DNA from: Prosopocoilus inquinatus
Lineage: Eukaryota; Arthropoda; Insecta; Coleoptera; Lucanidae
DNA length: 64,000 nt
Direction: 5' to 3'
Assembly: GCA_036172665.1 (NCBI GenBank)
Contig: CM069877.1
Span: 24,391,001-24,455,000, forward strand
The first letter of the stretch is position 1; the number at the start of each line of letters is the position of its first letter. The notes under the pieces were generated by a model. The model did not search any database and was not told where the DNA came from. It saw only the letters and a program-made list of their open reading frames with translations. Position numbers and translations under genes: made by a program. Of the stretch, positions 10,551-23,628 are shown piece by piece.

Positions 10551-10606
10551 AATTCCTACTGCAATGTCAGGTCAAAAAGCGATAGTAAGATGTCGCTATT
10601 TTATCT
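10551..10606 (+). mobile_element. 5'-truncated SINE, copy B
   Basis: Only the last ~56 bp of the SINE remain, ending TGTCGCTATTTTATCT. It is flanked by a perfect 12-bp duplication GTAGATTTTAAT (10539-10550 and 10607-10618). 5' truncation with an intact 3' end and its own TSD defines the 3' end and supports target-primed reverse transcription. Confidence 0.8.
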
Positions 10607-10965
10607 GTAGATTTTAATGTTCTGAACAATATTTTCCTTTGCCGTTTTACTCTAAAATTTACAAGAGAGCAAATAATTGCAAGTATTTAGTTTTACATGC
10701 TATTTTGCTATATCTGTAAAACAATTCAACACAGTGTATATGTCGTGCATGCATTCTTTCATGAATTGACTTGTACATTAACTCCCTCCGTTAATATCTA
10801 GTAGCTAATTGGCAAAGAAAATTTATGCTTATTTGTGTGAAACTTCGTGATATCTCTCAAAAAATAAATCTACACAAAAAATTTATTTGTAATCAAAAAG
10901 TAGTTAAATTAAAAATTTACCTAAACTTGAATATGAATTTACTTTTCTTTCATCTTTTTATACAG

Positions 10966-13900
10966 ATGCGGAAACATCTGAAAAATAAAAGATTAGAACG
11001 TCTTGTGCAATTAGGCTCTGACAGAGTCATAGACATCCAGTTTGGTTCTGGAGAAGCCACGTACCATATCATCTTGGAGTTGTACGATCGGGGCAATGTG
11101 ATTTTAACCGACTGTGATTTGATAATTTTATATGTTTTGAGACCGCATACTGAAGGTGACCGATTCAAGTTTGCCGTTAAAGAAAAATATCCAACAAATA
11201 GAGTACGTAACAGCAGTCCTCTGAGCTTGGAAGATCTACAGAATTTATTGCAAAATGCTAAAGAGGGAGAGCAGTTAAAAAAGGTTTTGATGCCGCACTT
11301 AGGTAAGTAATATAATAATTGAAGTTGAATCTTGTCCGATGAAAATTGTAAGAAAATAGTTTTTAAATTTTAACCAAATACTATTAAAAATTGAGAGAAC
11401 ACTAATTTCGACCGTCCAACGATTCTTTGGTCAACACTTTCAACATTTTCGGTGTATCTGTATCTTTCTAACAGTCTTCGTTAATGAAATAAAGTTACAT
11501 CTTTCCGTAAACTATAAGGTCACCTAGAAAAATTTTGTGCAAGTCGTTCTTGATTGTAGTGAAAACCTCGAGCAGCCTCTGGACAGCTGTTTCAGCCCTG
11601 CTTGGGGCTTCTTCAGCAGAGACGTAGCTCGACAAAATTTTTCTAAAAACTTTCATTATGCTTTGACAGCAAGCATGGCCGCCTTGCATGGGGGACTTAT
11701 TAGGAGCAAATCCCGCTTCAATTTGTCTATCCTACTGCAATGTCAGGTCAAAAAGCGATAGTAAGATGTCGCTATTTTATCTATAAGGTCACCCTCATAA
11801 AAACTATTGGACTTGTAGGGAAATCTCATTAAACCTACCTTAAAATAACTTGATAACTTATTTCACTTATAATGAAGGAGTTACACATCGTGTGGAAAGC
11901 TGGGAAACTTTTGTATAAAGCATTTTTAAACATTTTTCAAAGAAAGAGTGTTATTGAAGAAATCTGCCATAAAAAATTCTAAGCCTTAGTGAAAAAAACA
12001 CCTGCAAAATAGTACGGCAAAAGGGTACTGGAACTGTTTGTGTCAAGAATTAAAATGTTTGTTCTCGTAATATCAAAAATGCTAAAATTTTAATTAAAAA
12101 AAATTCTCTTAAGATTTTTAAAATCGTCGTTGGCTCATTGTTAAGAGAAGCGAAGTGCTATGGAAGTTATTGGTAATGTACTAGCCTCAGCTTCAAGAAA
12201 AACTTCATTCTCTTTCAACAACAGTCTTTTTCATCATTTTTTTACGGATTCTTTTTAAACGTCTCACTGGGAATTTTACGGCAAACAATTCAATTAAGTA
12301 AATACGCTCTATCCTGAATAGTTTTTTCACATAAATTAGTAACATTAAAGCTTAATTAAAATTTATAAGGATATTGTCGTTCATTATTGAGACAGGTTGT
12401 ATTTAATAATTTGTGAGTTTGTCTTTGCTAGCATCATCGATTCAGTTTGATTAGTTACTTTTAAAATTACTTAAACCTTATCTTTAAAAATCATATCTTA
12501 TTATAAGTAAAATATATTGGATTTGTATCTTATTCTGTCTCCTTAACACTTTTACTTAAGTATTGTGTTCCGGGTTTAACTGACAAGACCAGCTAACATG
12601 ATTTTAATTTTTGAACTTTGCTTTATTTTGTGAAAATTGAGATACAATTTTTTATTTTTCCCAGCCATCAAAAGGAATTCATCATTTTCAATAACATTTT
12701 TGGGAGTTTTAGAACAACCAAAAGTTTTTATAAAGGGTGACTTTTTCTCGAAAACTAAAACAAGAGAGTTTTTCCTATTGTGAACCCAATCCATGGACAC
12801 AGTGTATAATGATTATTTTTTTCATCAGTGTGTTTTTAACGTATATCTTTTTCTAGAATACGGTCCTGCTTTACTAGATCACGTTCTTATAAAAAACGGT
12901 GTAAAAAAATTTGCAAAAATAGGTAAAGATTTCAAAAGTAACGAAGATGTAGAGAAGCTATTTAAGGCCTTAATTCAGGCCGAAGAGATAATGAATCAGG
13001 GTAAAAGATCATCGACACAAGTATGACGCATAATACAAGTTTTATACTGTACATAAATTAATAGTTTGCTTCTTAAGGGATTCATTGTACAAAAGAAAGA
13101 AGAACGCCCACGTACTGATCAAACTATTCAGACAGAATATTTTTATTCAAATATTGAATTTCATCCGATGTTGTACGCGCAGCACGAGAGTATGCCATTT
13201 AAACGATTCGATAGTTTCAACCAAACAGTGGATGAATATTTTTCCACCCTCGAAGGCCAGAAGATTGAACTGCGTGCGCTGCAGCAAGAACGTGAAGCCT
13301 TAAAAAAATTGGAAAATGTGAAACGAGATCACACCAAGAGGCTAGAAGATTTGGAGAAAACTCAAGAAACTGATAAGCAAAAGGCAGAGCTTATAACTAG
13401 GAATCAGCAGATAGTCGATAGGGCCATTTTGGCCGTACAAACTGCACTAGCTAATCAGGTACTTATTTTGTAAGTCAGTTGGCACTTTACGAAATATTTT
13501 TAACCTCCAGGTATCTTGGAATGATATAGAAACACTCGTAAAAGATGCTGCTTCTAAAGGAGATCCAGTGGCAGAACATATTACGCAATTAAAACTAGAA
13601 ACTAATCACATTAGCTTACGCTTATCAGATCCTTATGAGGATGAAAACACTGAATTACCACCAATGACTGTAGATATAGATCTTGATTTATCAGCATTTG
13701 CAAACGCCAGGAGGTAAAGTTAGTTATTAAAAAGAAATATATACCATTCATTATGTTTTAGGCATTACGATCAAAAACGAAGTGCTGCTAAAAAACATCA
13801 AAAAACAATTGAGTCTCAAAGCAAAGCTTTTAAATCTGCAGAGAAAAAGACCAAGCAAACTTTGAAAGAGGTTTAATTTTATTATTTCTTATTGATTTGC

Positions 13901-15629
13901 TTTAACTAAATAAGTTCTTCCTCTTAGGTACAAACTATAACAACCATTCACAAAGCAAGGAAAGTGTACTGGTTCGAAAAATTTTTCTGGTTTATTAGTT
14001 CAGAAAACTATCTCGTCATCGCCGGCAGAGATCAACAGCAGAACGAACTCATTGTCAAAAGGTGTGCTTGTGTATAATGACTAATAAATTGGGCCATATT
14101 TTAATATTTCAGATATATGAGGCCCAACGATATTTACGTGCACGCTGATATTCATGGCGCCAGTAGTGTTGTTATAAAGAATCCCAGTGAATTACCTGTA
14201 CCTCCGAAAACTCTAAATGAAGCTGGAATTATGGCAATATGTTACAGGTAAATGCTGACACTACTGAGAACATTAAACTTTATCTGTTGAGTCTAAACAT
14301 GTATATTCATTCATCATTTTCAGTGTCGCATGGGAAGCAAAAGTGGTGACAAATGCATATTGGGTCCTTGGATATCAAGTCAGTAAAACTGCTCCAACTG
14401 GTGAATACTTAACAACCGGCAGTTTCATGGTAAGAGGCAAGAAAAATTTTTTACCACCTTCCCATCTTGTTCTCGGTTTGAGTTTCTTGTTTCGACTGGA
14501 GGATGGAAGTGTTGAAAGACACATTGGTGAGCGTAAAGTTATCGCAAATGATGATACGCTAAGTATAATTGAAAGTGAACAAAGCAAAGATGAGATTGAA
14601 GTAGAAATTCTCGACGAAAGCGATGAAGACGAGAGGCGACAAGAAAATTTAAAAGGTCAAGAGAAACTTGAACATGAAGAAACCAAAACCAATGATAGTT
14701 CTAATGAAGAAGAACAAGAGGAAGAGGAAGAAGAAGAAAAAGAAGAAGAGACTACAAAGTTTCCTGATACTCATATTAAGATCCAACATTTTGAGGGCAC
14801 AAAAATGAGTATTTTAACTGAGCCAGCAGTAATAAATGACCAAGTTGAAAACAAGACTAACTTAAGAAAACCACGAAGTAGAGGTAACAGTGAAAATAGC
14901 ACGAAACAACAGAAGCATGTGTCTAACTTAGTGACCCGAAAAGAAGAGAACAAACAGCCGCAAATAAAGCGTGGTCAGAAAAGTAAGCTGAAAAAAATTA
15001 AGGAGAAATACAAAGATCAAGATGAAGAAGAACGACAAATGAGGATGAATATCTTACAGGTAATTTTTATGTTTCATAGAATTACTTTGACTTTTCTTTT
15101 AGTCTGCAGGGACAGGCAAAGATGCCAAAAAGAACAAAAAAGGAAAGGAAATTGAAAACAAAAATAATTCAAAAATCAAAAATGTTAATGTACCAGTTAA
15201 GGTGCAGCCTTCCAAAGCTGCAAATCAAGATGACGGTGGCGCTGATGAGGATGAACCAGGGGTGCAAGCCGATGTTGATATGATTGATACTTTAACCGGA
15301 ATACCAGTTGCTGAAGATGAGCTTTTATTTGCTGTACCAGTCGTTGCTCCATACAATACGCTAGCTAATTATAAGTACATAAAATGTATTTTACATGTGA
15401 ATATGCACAACTTAAAACTCTTGCTTTCAGATTTAAAGTAAAATTAACACCTGGTACTAGTCGACGTGGAAAAGCTGCGAAAACGGCTGTTAATATGTTC
15501 CTGATGGATCGGACGATAACACATCGAGAAAAAGACCTCCTCAAAGCTGTGAGAGATGAACAACTGGCCAGAAATATCCCTGGAAAAGTGAAACTGTCAG
15601 CACCTAGATTGCAAGCACTGAAAAGATAA
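10966..15629 (+). CDS. Clbn: Caliban/NEMF (Rqc2, NFACT) ribosome quality control factor; first exon not found
   Basis: Exons read in frame across canonical GT-AG introns: 10966-11302, 12857-13020, 13078-13458, 13511-13713, 13762-13870, 13928-14061, 14113-14247, 14324-15059, 15103-15374 and 15431-15629. They give about 889 residues. NFACT-N begins at [13 protein letters not shown], with the conserved Asp-Arg pair in LYDRGN. A coiled-coil follows (13255-13870), then the NFACT-R RNA-binding domain ([22 protein letters not shown], split here by me at 13960-14030). An acidic Glu-rich tract and a Lys-rich tract follow, then an NFACT-C domain ([18 protein letters not shown]). The family binds 60S subunits with stalled peptidyl-tRNA, recruits Listerin and adds C-terminal tails; in flies it also acts in nuclear export. 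The ~70-90 N-terminal residues normally before MRKH are not seen between 8.6 and 10.96 kb. The exon 13078 start was chosen because it alone keeps frame with donor 13021. Confidence 0.93.
11525..11780 (+). mobile_element. SINE-like retroposon, copy C, in a NEMF intron
   Basis: A full-length copy flanked by CTATAAGGTCACC (11512-11524 and 11781-11793). It lies in the 1.55-kb intron between the first two readable NEMF exons, same strand as the gene. It matches copy A throughout. Confidence 0.85.
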
Positions 15630-15758
15630 TTATTTCAATCTTGGCGGTATCAGTAAATATATGTATATAATTATTTATATTTTTTTTTGCAAAAAAATCC
15701 CATTTGGCAGCTTTGAGTAATTGAGATTTATTTTTTGTTTTTTTTTTTTTTTTTGTTA

Positions 15759-15926
15759 TGCTGGGATTCCGTACCTTCGGCATACGGCACCCAGCATTCG
15801 GGATCGTCTTCGTGATTGGTGGATTTAATTTTTTTTTAATGTTGGAACATTGAGAAATTTTAAATCAACCAATCACGAAGAGGAATTCGTAAGTCGGATG
15901 AAGGAAGGTGGTGTGGAAACCCAGCA
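15759..15926. mobile_element. Foldback MITE downstream of NEMF
   Basis: The 168-bp element has terminal repeats TGCTGGG...CCCAGCA and internal arms TCTTCGTGATTGGT / ACCAATCACGAAGA, flanked by TTA (15756-15758 and 15927-15929). PIF/Harbinger-type by TSD. Confidence 0.75.
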
Positions 15927-15929
15927 TTA

Positions 15930-16274
15930 GTGTTACTCTAACCTATTTTGATTAATTTTCTCACCAGAGGGTAACTTCAGCTATCTGCTATATATTTCAA
16001 ATGTAAAGCATGGACCAGTGATGTGGCGTACTTTCTCGTCAACATATCATTTGCACATATTTGTATTCAGCGGTGTCAAATTTCTGCAGTGCGGCCTTTA
16101 AATGTCTTTTTCGTTGACCGTTTATTATTTTCGATATTAATGAATTATTTTGTTTAAAAGACGATATATTAATAGACGTCATTAATACACTTTTTCATTA
16201 AGTAACTGTTTTCTCGATTTATTTATTATAATTTTCTGACAAAAAAAGAGTTTGTTGTCAACGAAGAATATTGT
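15930..16274. other. Intergenic, nothing recognised
   Basis: AT-rich sequence with no supported gene; short ATTAATA inverted pairs only. Confidence 0.4.
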
Positions 16275-16398
16275 AATAAACTAGTTTGTTAATGGGCGAT
16301 TAATAAACTCAACTATTAAAGGCACTCACTCGCTATCACTCATTCATGCTTTAAACAGTTTCGTTTATTAATCGCCTTCATTAACAAACTAGTTTATT
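16275..16398. repeat. 124-bp inverted repeat
   Basis: AATAAACTAGTTTGTTAATG near the left end pairs with CATTAACAAACTAGTTTATT near the right end, and GCGATTAATAAAC with GTTTATTAATCGC, around a non-paired centre. Probable MITE; no clean target duplication was identified. Confidence 0.6.
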
Positions 16399-17611
16399 AA
16401 ATAACTATTAAAGCTTTAGATTTCCTTTAAGAGCACTGACAGGAAAACAGTAAAAAAAATCCTAGGACTCCTTTTAAGAAAACAGTTACAAGTACTGAAA
16501 TGAAATACATATTGGCTTAAAAAGCATATTAAAATTACCATGGTTTAAACTTGGAGTGTAGAAAATGTACAACTTAAAACTCTTACGAGTCCATCATATT
16601 TTCTTTTAATTAGAAAAGTATACGTTAAAAATCAATAGTAAAGAATAATTATCTTTTTATGTTGAATGTATTAAGACAAAATTTCACTCACTCTTTTAGT
16701 GACTGGTTCAAGAGGAAACTTTTTAGCGTATTTTACATAGGTAAATAATTTATAATTAATATACCTTGCACTGAGAGAAGACTTATTACCAAAGAGCGGA
16801 AATTAAAATAGGTATCCGAAGGTCACATTCAGCAGCTATTAACAAGAAAACGTCCCGCGTTGCTTATACATTTTCAAGTGACAATTTACCAATGTGGAAG
16901 TGTATGTATGGATTTCTTCGAGATGGGATCGACCCGTTCGCTGAATTTTAAAAACTATTTTAATCATTAAAAATAACGAGTGTCTAAATAAAAAACTAGT
17001 CAAGCAGGCTGTGGAAAAATTCACAAACAAGGTCTGTACGTCTTAGATAATTCCGTACTTTTAGCAAAAACATTAGGTATATTCGTTTTAGAAATGCTGG
17101 GTTTGCCACAATAGCGTCATCGTCAAGTAGCTGATGCCCATCTAGGTCAAGTTATGGTTGCATCAGAAATTGATCTAAAACGAATAGTTTATGATGGGCA
17201 AGTTGTACCCAGAGAAAGGAAAAATGTTAAATCAACATAATTTTCGTTTGGGTACGTTCAATGCAATCATTTATTTAAAAGAAAAGCCAGTATGTATTCT
17301 ATTCAAGTAAAAAAAATGTCTGAATCAACAATAAACACCTTGAATTAATGTAAAGTGTGCATCATTCAAATAAATAAATGCATCGACTGTATTCAAACAA
17401 AGATTTTTCTGTGTGATGAACACCGACCTTGCTGAATACAAATTAAATTAAGGTTAAGTAAACAATACTTTGGTGTTGACGCAACTAAACCCTACTCTGG
17501 AGTAGGTGCACATTGCGTCAACACCAGCACTGCCGCAGTGGCAATTAAAACGAATATGCCAATGTCAAATACCGCATGCCGAAATTCTAAAACGAATACA
17601 CATTTCGTTGA
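16399..17611. other. Intergenic with short inverted motifs (TTCGTTTTAGA)
   Basis: Several short palindromic pairs built on TTCGTTTTAGA / TCTAAAACGAA occur at about 17082-17190 and 17540-17600, suggesting decayed MITEs. No coding sequence is supported. The 16967-17010 stretch resembles 24125-24160 in reverse. Confidence 0.4.
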
Positions 17612-18048
17612 CGCAGGTGCAGGGTTGCCACAACTAGTAAAAATAATGTAATGAAAATGACTGCCAAATTGTAATGAAATGTAACGAAAAAAGAAATTAG
17701 AATAATTACGGTATTTGCTTTAGTAGTACCCTAATTCTCAATTTTAAGCTAAAGTGGAGCACATATATTCGCGGTTACAGCGGTGGCGGCAGTAACGGCA
17801 GAGGACTTTTAATGAGAAAATCAGACTCGATTCCTCAGAAGCTATGTCAAAAGTACAATATTGCTGGCACCTTATGATTGGATATTTACTAATCCATCGC
17901 AGAATAAAAGACCAGAATGATTACTTTAATCGCAAAATGTATGATGAATAAAAATACGCTTTGATGTTTTTCCAATGAGTGCGCTTAGCTCATTGATGAA
18001 TAAAAGAACACGCCTGTAGTAGATAAAGAGAGCTTCATTCAGCAAAAT

Positions 18049-18332
18049 TAGGATATATTTAAAGGTCTAGGTAGATTTGATAAGAAATGTAAAATTATCT
18101 TAGAAAACTCAATTCCTGTAAGTAAGCCAGCTAGACGTGTTCCGCTAGTTTTAAGAAACAAATTATATGATAAATTACAAGACCTAGAAAAAAAGGGGTG
18201 TAATTGAAAAAGTCAAGGAAGCGTCACAATGGGTAAATAACTTAGTAATTGTTGAAAAGGCTGATGGTTCGTTACGTTTATGCATGGACCCTCAGGACCT
18301 GAATAAATGTATTAAAAGAGAGTTTTTTGAGA
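18049..18332 (+). pseudogene. Ty3/Gypsy pol fragment (start of reverse transcriptase)
   Basis: The translation runs from DIFKGLGRFDKKCKI through SKPARRVPLVLRNKLYDKLQ to ASQWVNNLVIVEKADGSLRL and DPQDLNKCIKREFF. This is the N-terminal edge of a Gypsy RT including the connection from protease. There is one frame change near 18198 (run of G). The conserved D..YC core beyond this is absent. It is distinct from the Gypsy element at 60373-64000. Confidence 0.75.
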
Positions 18333-18630
18333 TGAAATTATGGCGATTAGAACGGATTGAATAAGTAGGAGGGTGTGTTTGTTATCCTGCATTAGGATTC
18401 TCATGTATTCGGGTCTTGTTCTAACATCATACATTAACATGAGATGAAGATACTGTGAGTGTGTAGTACACAGGTGTAGGATAACGAACAGATCTGGAGT
18501 TAAGGAAAGGGGGTGATTCATTAATGAGAGTAGGGCAGCATTTTGTGTATGTGCTCCGCTTTATTCAAATGGGAGTAGGAAATAAAAATAGATCACATTT
18601 AAGCTCATCTTATAATTTTATTACACATGT

Positions 18631-18853
18631 CAAACAAAAATAAATACTTATTTTTATAATAAATACTATAATGCTATAACTACATACAAAATAAATAATT
18701 CTCAAATTCAAACAAAAATAAATACTTATTTTTATAATAAATACTATAATGCTATAACTACATACAAAATAAATAATTCTCAAATTCAAACAAAAATAAA
18801 TACTTTTTTTTATAATAAATACTATAACTAAATACAAAATAAATAATTCTTCT
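18631..18853. repeat. Tandem repeat, 78-bp unit, about 2.9 copies
   Basis: Units begin CAAACAAAAATAAATAC at 18631, 18709 and 18787. The first two are identical for the full 78 bp. The third has small deletions. The apparent open frame across it is a by-product of the repeat. Confidence 0.9.
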
Positions 18854-19034
18854 TTGGGTATTTATAAAATTGCACATTATTTGTACTTTAATAAATGAAA
18901 CTTAAAATGTAATTTCCTCTGTAACATCTGATATATCATTTGTTGCATAATTTCTACTTGTTAGAGATTGGGGAGGTTTATAAGTGAAACATGTAAAATC
19001 GTCTAGCAAATATTTTGTATGTATATTTAATTAA

Positions 19035-21091
19035 TTTCAATTTCTTGTTTTTATTAAGGTGAGTTGAGAAAATATTCTCTCTGCAGCTGCAGATGAATGC
19101 GGCAAACAAAGTAAGCCTTTCATAAAGTAGGTCAAATTTGGGAAAATCTGTTCACCTACACCATTTCTTAAATTAAAAATATCACTCCAAAATTCAACTA
19201 AAGGTTTTTTATTAATTACTTTAAGTTGATCTGTATCTGGTAAAAGTCTCCATTCAATTGAGTTTTTTAATATCTGTAACTAGTTTGGGAAATCTGTTGG
19301 CAATTGGAATTAAAGATTCACAGTCACCACGAGTCACAGAAACTGGATCTAAATTTTTAAGAAAATGTAAAACTTCATCATCAAAATCAAACCTTGACTG
19401 GATTTGCCTGGCAAGCTCTATGTAAAAGTCCAAACACTTTATCTTAAAGTTTTTTATTCAGTCATATTAACATTCTGTAAATTATAGATAATAATCTCAC
19501 ATTTTGCTCCGTAATAAATTTTATCTATATCATTATAATTCTCAGGTTGAAAGTTTACTTTATTAAGGGACGACACTTTTTCTAAATATTCACGTTTTAA
19601 GAAATTCTTCAAAACAGTTTTGAATAGGCTAGTTGTACGATAATATAATAAATGCAATTTTGGCGATTCACTCTGAAATTCTATGTTAATTTTATTTACA
19701 ATGTCTAAAATATACGACAGAAAACTAAAATACAGCTTAAATATAGGATTTTGTAGAGCTTCTACAATGGACGCAGGATTAATTGACAAACACTTATCAT
19801 ACGTTTCATTTGTAAAAAAAAAGCAACAATGCTTGCCACTGTTCTAATATGCGGTCAACAACAGCTTGCAAAGAAAGCCATCTAGTTCCACTTAATTTTA
19901 AAAGCTTGTGTTCAGCTATATTCAGAAAATGTTGATACAATTTAAACTCATCTTGTCTTTTCGAGCTATGTGCAAAGTAAGATACAATATCTCTTGCTAA
20001 AGTCTCTACTGAAGTTGTAAGTTTTGACAGGCTGCTGAAGAACACAGTGCTAAAGAATGACAAGTGCATCCAAGTACATATATATCTGAGACTTCCTTGC
20101 TAAATTTTGTCTTCACACTATTTTTATTGCCCTGCATAACTGCAGCATTGTCTACTGCAAAGCCTACCATTTTTGAAAGTGGTATATTATTTTCAATAAG
20201 CAAGCATTTGATAACTTGAAATAATCCCTCTGCAGTGCTATTTTGTAGTTTTGTTAATCCTAAAAACTTATCACGAACACTATTGTTTCCAAAATAACGT
20301 ACTATAACAGTTAGACTTTTTTCAGTAGAAATATCCGTGCATTCATCTATTATTAAGGAGTACCAATTAACTTTCAAGTCATTTGAGACATTTTTTAAAT
20401 TTTCGGGTCCAGTAATGTGAGTACAAATACTTGTACCCTTTGTACGGCTACATTTCAAGTTTTTGGCTACTTCAGAGTCATAACAAACCAATGATATAAA
20501 TTTTGGCAAATGTTCCAAAATATTAAAGGAAAGATTGTGTTCTGCTAAAAATAAAATCATTTTTAATTCACCTTCTTTAATTCCTTGTCTCAATTTCTTC
20601 TCCTTATTTGAGTTATTCATTACATTCGTAATACTAGGTGTTGCCTTCAACGCTTTCATTCTCTGGATGTGAATAGAACTATTGCCGTGCCTATTAACGT
20701 GTGTTATTCCACCTTGAATAACTGTGTGGCAGATTTTACAACAAGCTTTATCACTATCTTCGATTAACCACAAGTTATTTGTTTCATTTATCCAAGATTT
20801 TTTAAATTTTTGTTTAAATACATTCTTATTTGTCCTCCTTTTCTTCCTTTTGGCAGCTAGAGCCTCATTACTGTCACTGTCAGCGTCAGAAACTGTATCG
20901 CCGTTACAGCTGCGAGAGTGAGATGATTGTTCAGGCTGAACCGCAGTTAGTGGCTTGCTTGTATTTTGTGTTGCATTAGGATTTACTTGAAATAAAAATC
21001 TACAAATACAAACATATTAATGACCATATCTTAAATGTATTTATTTCATATGGTCCACTATAGATATCTATGTATGTACTTACTTTTCCAT
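19035..21091 (-). pseudogene. hAT transposase with BED-type zinc finger, frameshifted
   Basis: A small exon with ATG at 21089-21091 (ending 21084) splices to 20999 in frame. The protein then shows a basic KRKKRRTNKN tract and a BED-like finger (CCKICHTVIQGG...HVNRHGNSSIH). Catalytic Asp regions follow (SLIIDECTDIS and FAVDNAAVMQGN), then a CTCHSL motif and SGTRWLSL. A frameshift near 20030 separates the main frame (20006-20773) from the next (19806-20069). Further breaks precede 19454-19789. The C-terminal hAT dimerisation motif (SSAAAERIFSQ) is still readable near 19060-19100. This is the expected autonomous gene of the surrounding 6.2-kb hAT element, now inactive. Confidence 0.82.
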
Positions 21092-21297
21092 TGTTAGTAC
21101 GATTGAGGTTTGAGGCGACAAACCAACTGCTTCTGCTTACTAAACACAACAAAATCAAAAAAGGAAATCATTATTATTCTGGAATAACATGTTACCTTGA
21201 TGAGAGTAATTATCACCGAACACGTAATTATGTTGTATAGGCACCAACAGGCACAGTTGTATAGGTTAGATGCCCGCAGATGACCGTACGGTGTAGT

Positions 21298-23051
21298 CAC
21301 GATGTAGAGAACACTGGTACGCTCACTCGCCGCCATTTTCAGTTTAAAATTTTGAGCAAGTTGAGTAGTTTGTAAAAATTCGCTAGATGGCAGAACCGTA
21401 TCGCGGACTGTCATTTTTATCAAATTCCGCAATCGGTTCTTCTGAAGCTCTTGTGGTAAACACAAAACACATGAGCAGAGATAAACAGAGGTCAGTACGC
21501 AACAACTGGTTTGAGGTTAAATACTGCATTTTAAATTTTAACTATGAATTTAAAGCGAAGTTGTCAGGCGTAGAAATTTTAATTTAAAGAGGGTATGTAT
21601 TGGCGAATAATTTAATTCGTTTCCTAATTTAGTTACATTGCAGTCAAAATAGAAAGACTTCTCAGAGTTAATTTGTATTGAAGCAAGGAGATTTTAACAT
21701 AAACATGAACTCATCGTAAGATTGCTATCTAACCTAGAATATCCACCAATCCATCTGGCATTAAACTGACTGATGTACTGATTAAAATGTACTCAATATA
21801 ACGAGTGGATATAAACTCACAAAAGTACCTATCTAGCAACATCAGTTCTGCATGCAAGTGACACCAAAAGTGCATAAAGTTAAAACACCTAAACGTTACT
21901 GCAGCTTGTTTCCTTCAAGTTTGATGACCTTGCAAATTAATTCCATCGAAGCTGAAAATATCAAGTGTTATGTGAGAGGCTCATAACATTTATATTATTT
22001 CTAATTTAATAAACATATTGTTTAATCTGATTACATCCCTTATTCCAAGATTACCGTAGGAGTAGCACTTGTCTTCATTTGCATCACAAGTTTGAAAAAA
22101 CTGATGATGATGACCAACGTAATGAAAGTTTATCTACGTTTCACTCTGGCTCTTTCAGAAAATAAAATTATTTATTAATCTCGAAGAAATTGCTAAAGAA
22201 CAGTGAAGCAAATAGCATCTTCGATTCATTTGCACTGGTTGCAGTCAGAGTGCTTGCATCTTGTAATAATACAAGATGTTATGTTGTGTGTTGATTCAAT
22301 GCCAGTGAATCAAAAACATTAGTAGATATTTAAAGCATCATTAAATTTTCAGTTAACCAGAATAAACTGCTGTCAAACCAATTTGGGTTATGGATGTAGA
22401 CTTACGATTCTTACCATTAATTGTGAAATATTGTTAGTTATAGATTTTGGAAAGACTTCAAGAATTAATCAAAATGCAGGTGTCACAATATTAAAGCAAC
22501 ATTTTGTGTGCTTGATACATTTTCAAGAAAAAATTGTAAAAAATCGTTAAGTCAGTGGAAATGAAATGATTCGAAGAACACTGACAGATGATGCTATTCC
22601 TCAACTAAATGTATGCTCCTACTAAAGCTAATCTCACATCTGCCCTTTCTTCCACCACTACCAAACATATACAAGAAACAAATAATACCAATAGCCTCTG
22701 AAAGGTTTGTAAAAATCACAGCAAAATGTACTTGCTCGTTACATTAGTAAATATCTATCTACATCTTGCTTGCTAAATTTGACACTCGCCATTTATTCTT
22801 TATTTCATACACACCAACCAAAATTTACCATTAATACACACGTAAATACTGAATATACGTCGCCTACAACCATGCCAATAAGACGTAATATAACCTACAG
22901 GAGTAGATTAATGACGTTTAGTGACAGTCCTTCATACATTGGTGTCATCTAGTGGTAAAATTTAAATCACGTAACTAGGCACTACTTTTGACTTCCTCGT
23001 TTTGTATGGGGAAGATAGGGAAGTGCGCGTACCAGTGTTCTGTATATCGTG
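21298..23051. mobile_element. Non-autonomous DNA transposon, 1.75 kb, copy 2
   Basis: Inverted relative to 2508-4212. Ends CACGATGTAGAGAACACTGG and, on the other side, CACGATATACAGAACACTGG. It is flanked by a perfect 8-bp duplication GGTGTAGT (21290-21297 and 23052-23059). It inserted into the hAT element just upstream of its transposase start. Confidence 0.88.
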
Positions 23052-23063
23052 GGTGTAGTTATT

Positions 23064-23628
23064 AAGCGAATTCGTTTGACGAGCGGTTGCTGGCGGTAGG
23101 TTGTTAAAGAGTAACCGTCAACGACCACTTAAATTTTATTGATACGGTCATGACGTCATCTTACATTCTGGTCGCTCACGGTCCGTCAGATTCTCAACCT
23201 GCTTCTGAGCACGGTACCTTCGAACGGTTGACAACGGTAGATATATATCTGTCTCTGTTTAAACTTTTAAACCGATGTTTGGTCACGTTTGGTTATTCTA
23301 TTTTGTCACGTATTGCAACTTATACCTATAAAATGCAAATGCTTTATATCAAGATGTGCAAAAGTACATTTTATCATTAATTATTATTAAATGTATTAAT
23401 TCTTTTTCTTACCTTCTTTGAAAGATTAATCTAATATTACTTTATCACAGATGTATTTTTTTATGAAGACCCTAATTCAAAATAATTTATGCGGCGTACA
23501 ACACGTGCTACTTTTTCACCGACGCGACCAAATTCGTTTGTAGACGTCACGAGTTATGACGTTAGAGCAACCGCTACCCACCACTCGTAACCGGACTGCT
23601 TGCAACCACTTGCCAAACGAATTCGCTT
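23064..23628. mobile_element. 565-bp MITE, AAGCGAATTCGTTTG ends
   Basis: Terminal inverted repeats AAGCGAATTCGTTTG(G/A)C(A/G)AG with ATT on both sides (23061-23063 and 23629-23631). Located immediately beside the target duplication of copy 2. No coding content beyond a chance frame. Confidence 0.75.

Noticed and set aside
13000..13001. Splice donor at 13001 for the second readable NEMF exon
   Set aside because: It would shift the frame of the next exon; the donor at 13021 keeps frame with the acceptor at 13076-13077 and gives family-like sequence.
18610..18837. 75-codon minus frame with repeated FIIKISIYFCL segments
   Set aside because: It is a direct translation of the 78-bp tandem repeat; not a membrane protein.
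18631..18853. CRISPR-like array
   Set aside because: The units are contiguous 78-bp tandem repeats without variable spacers, in a eukaryotic context.
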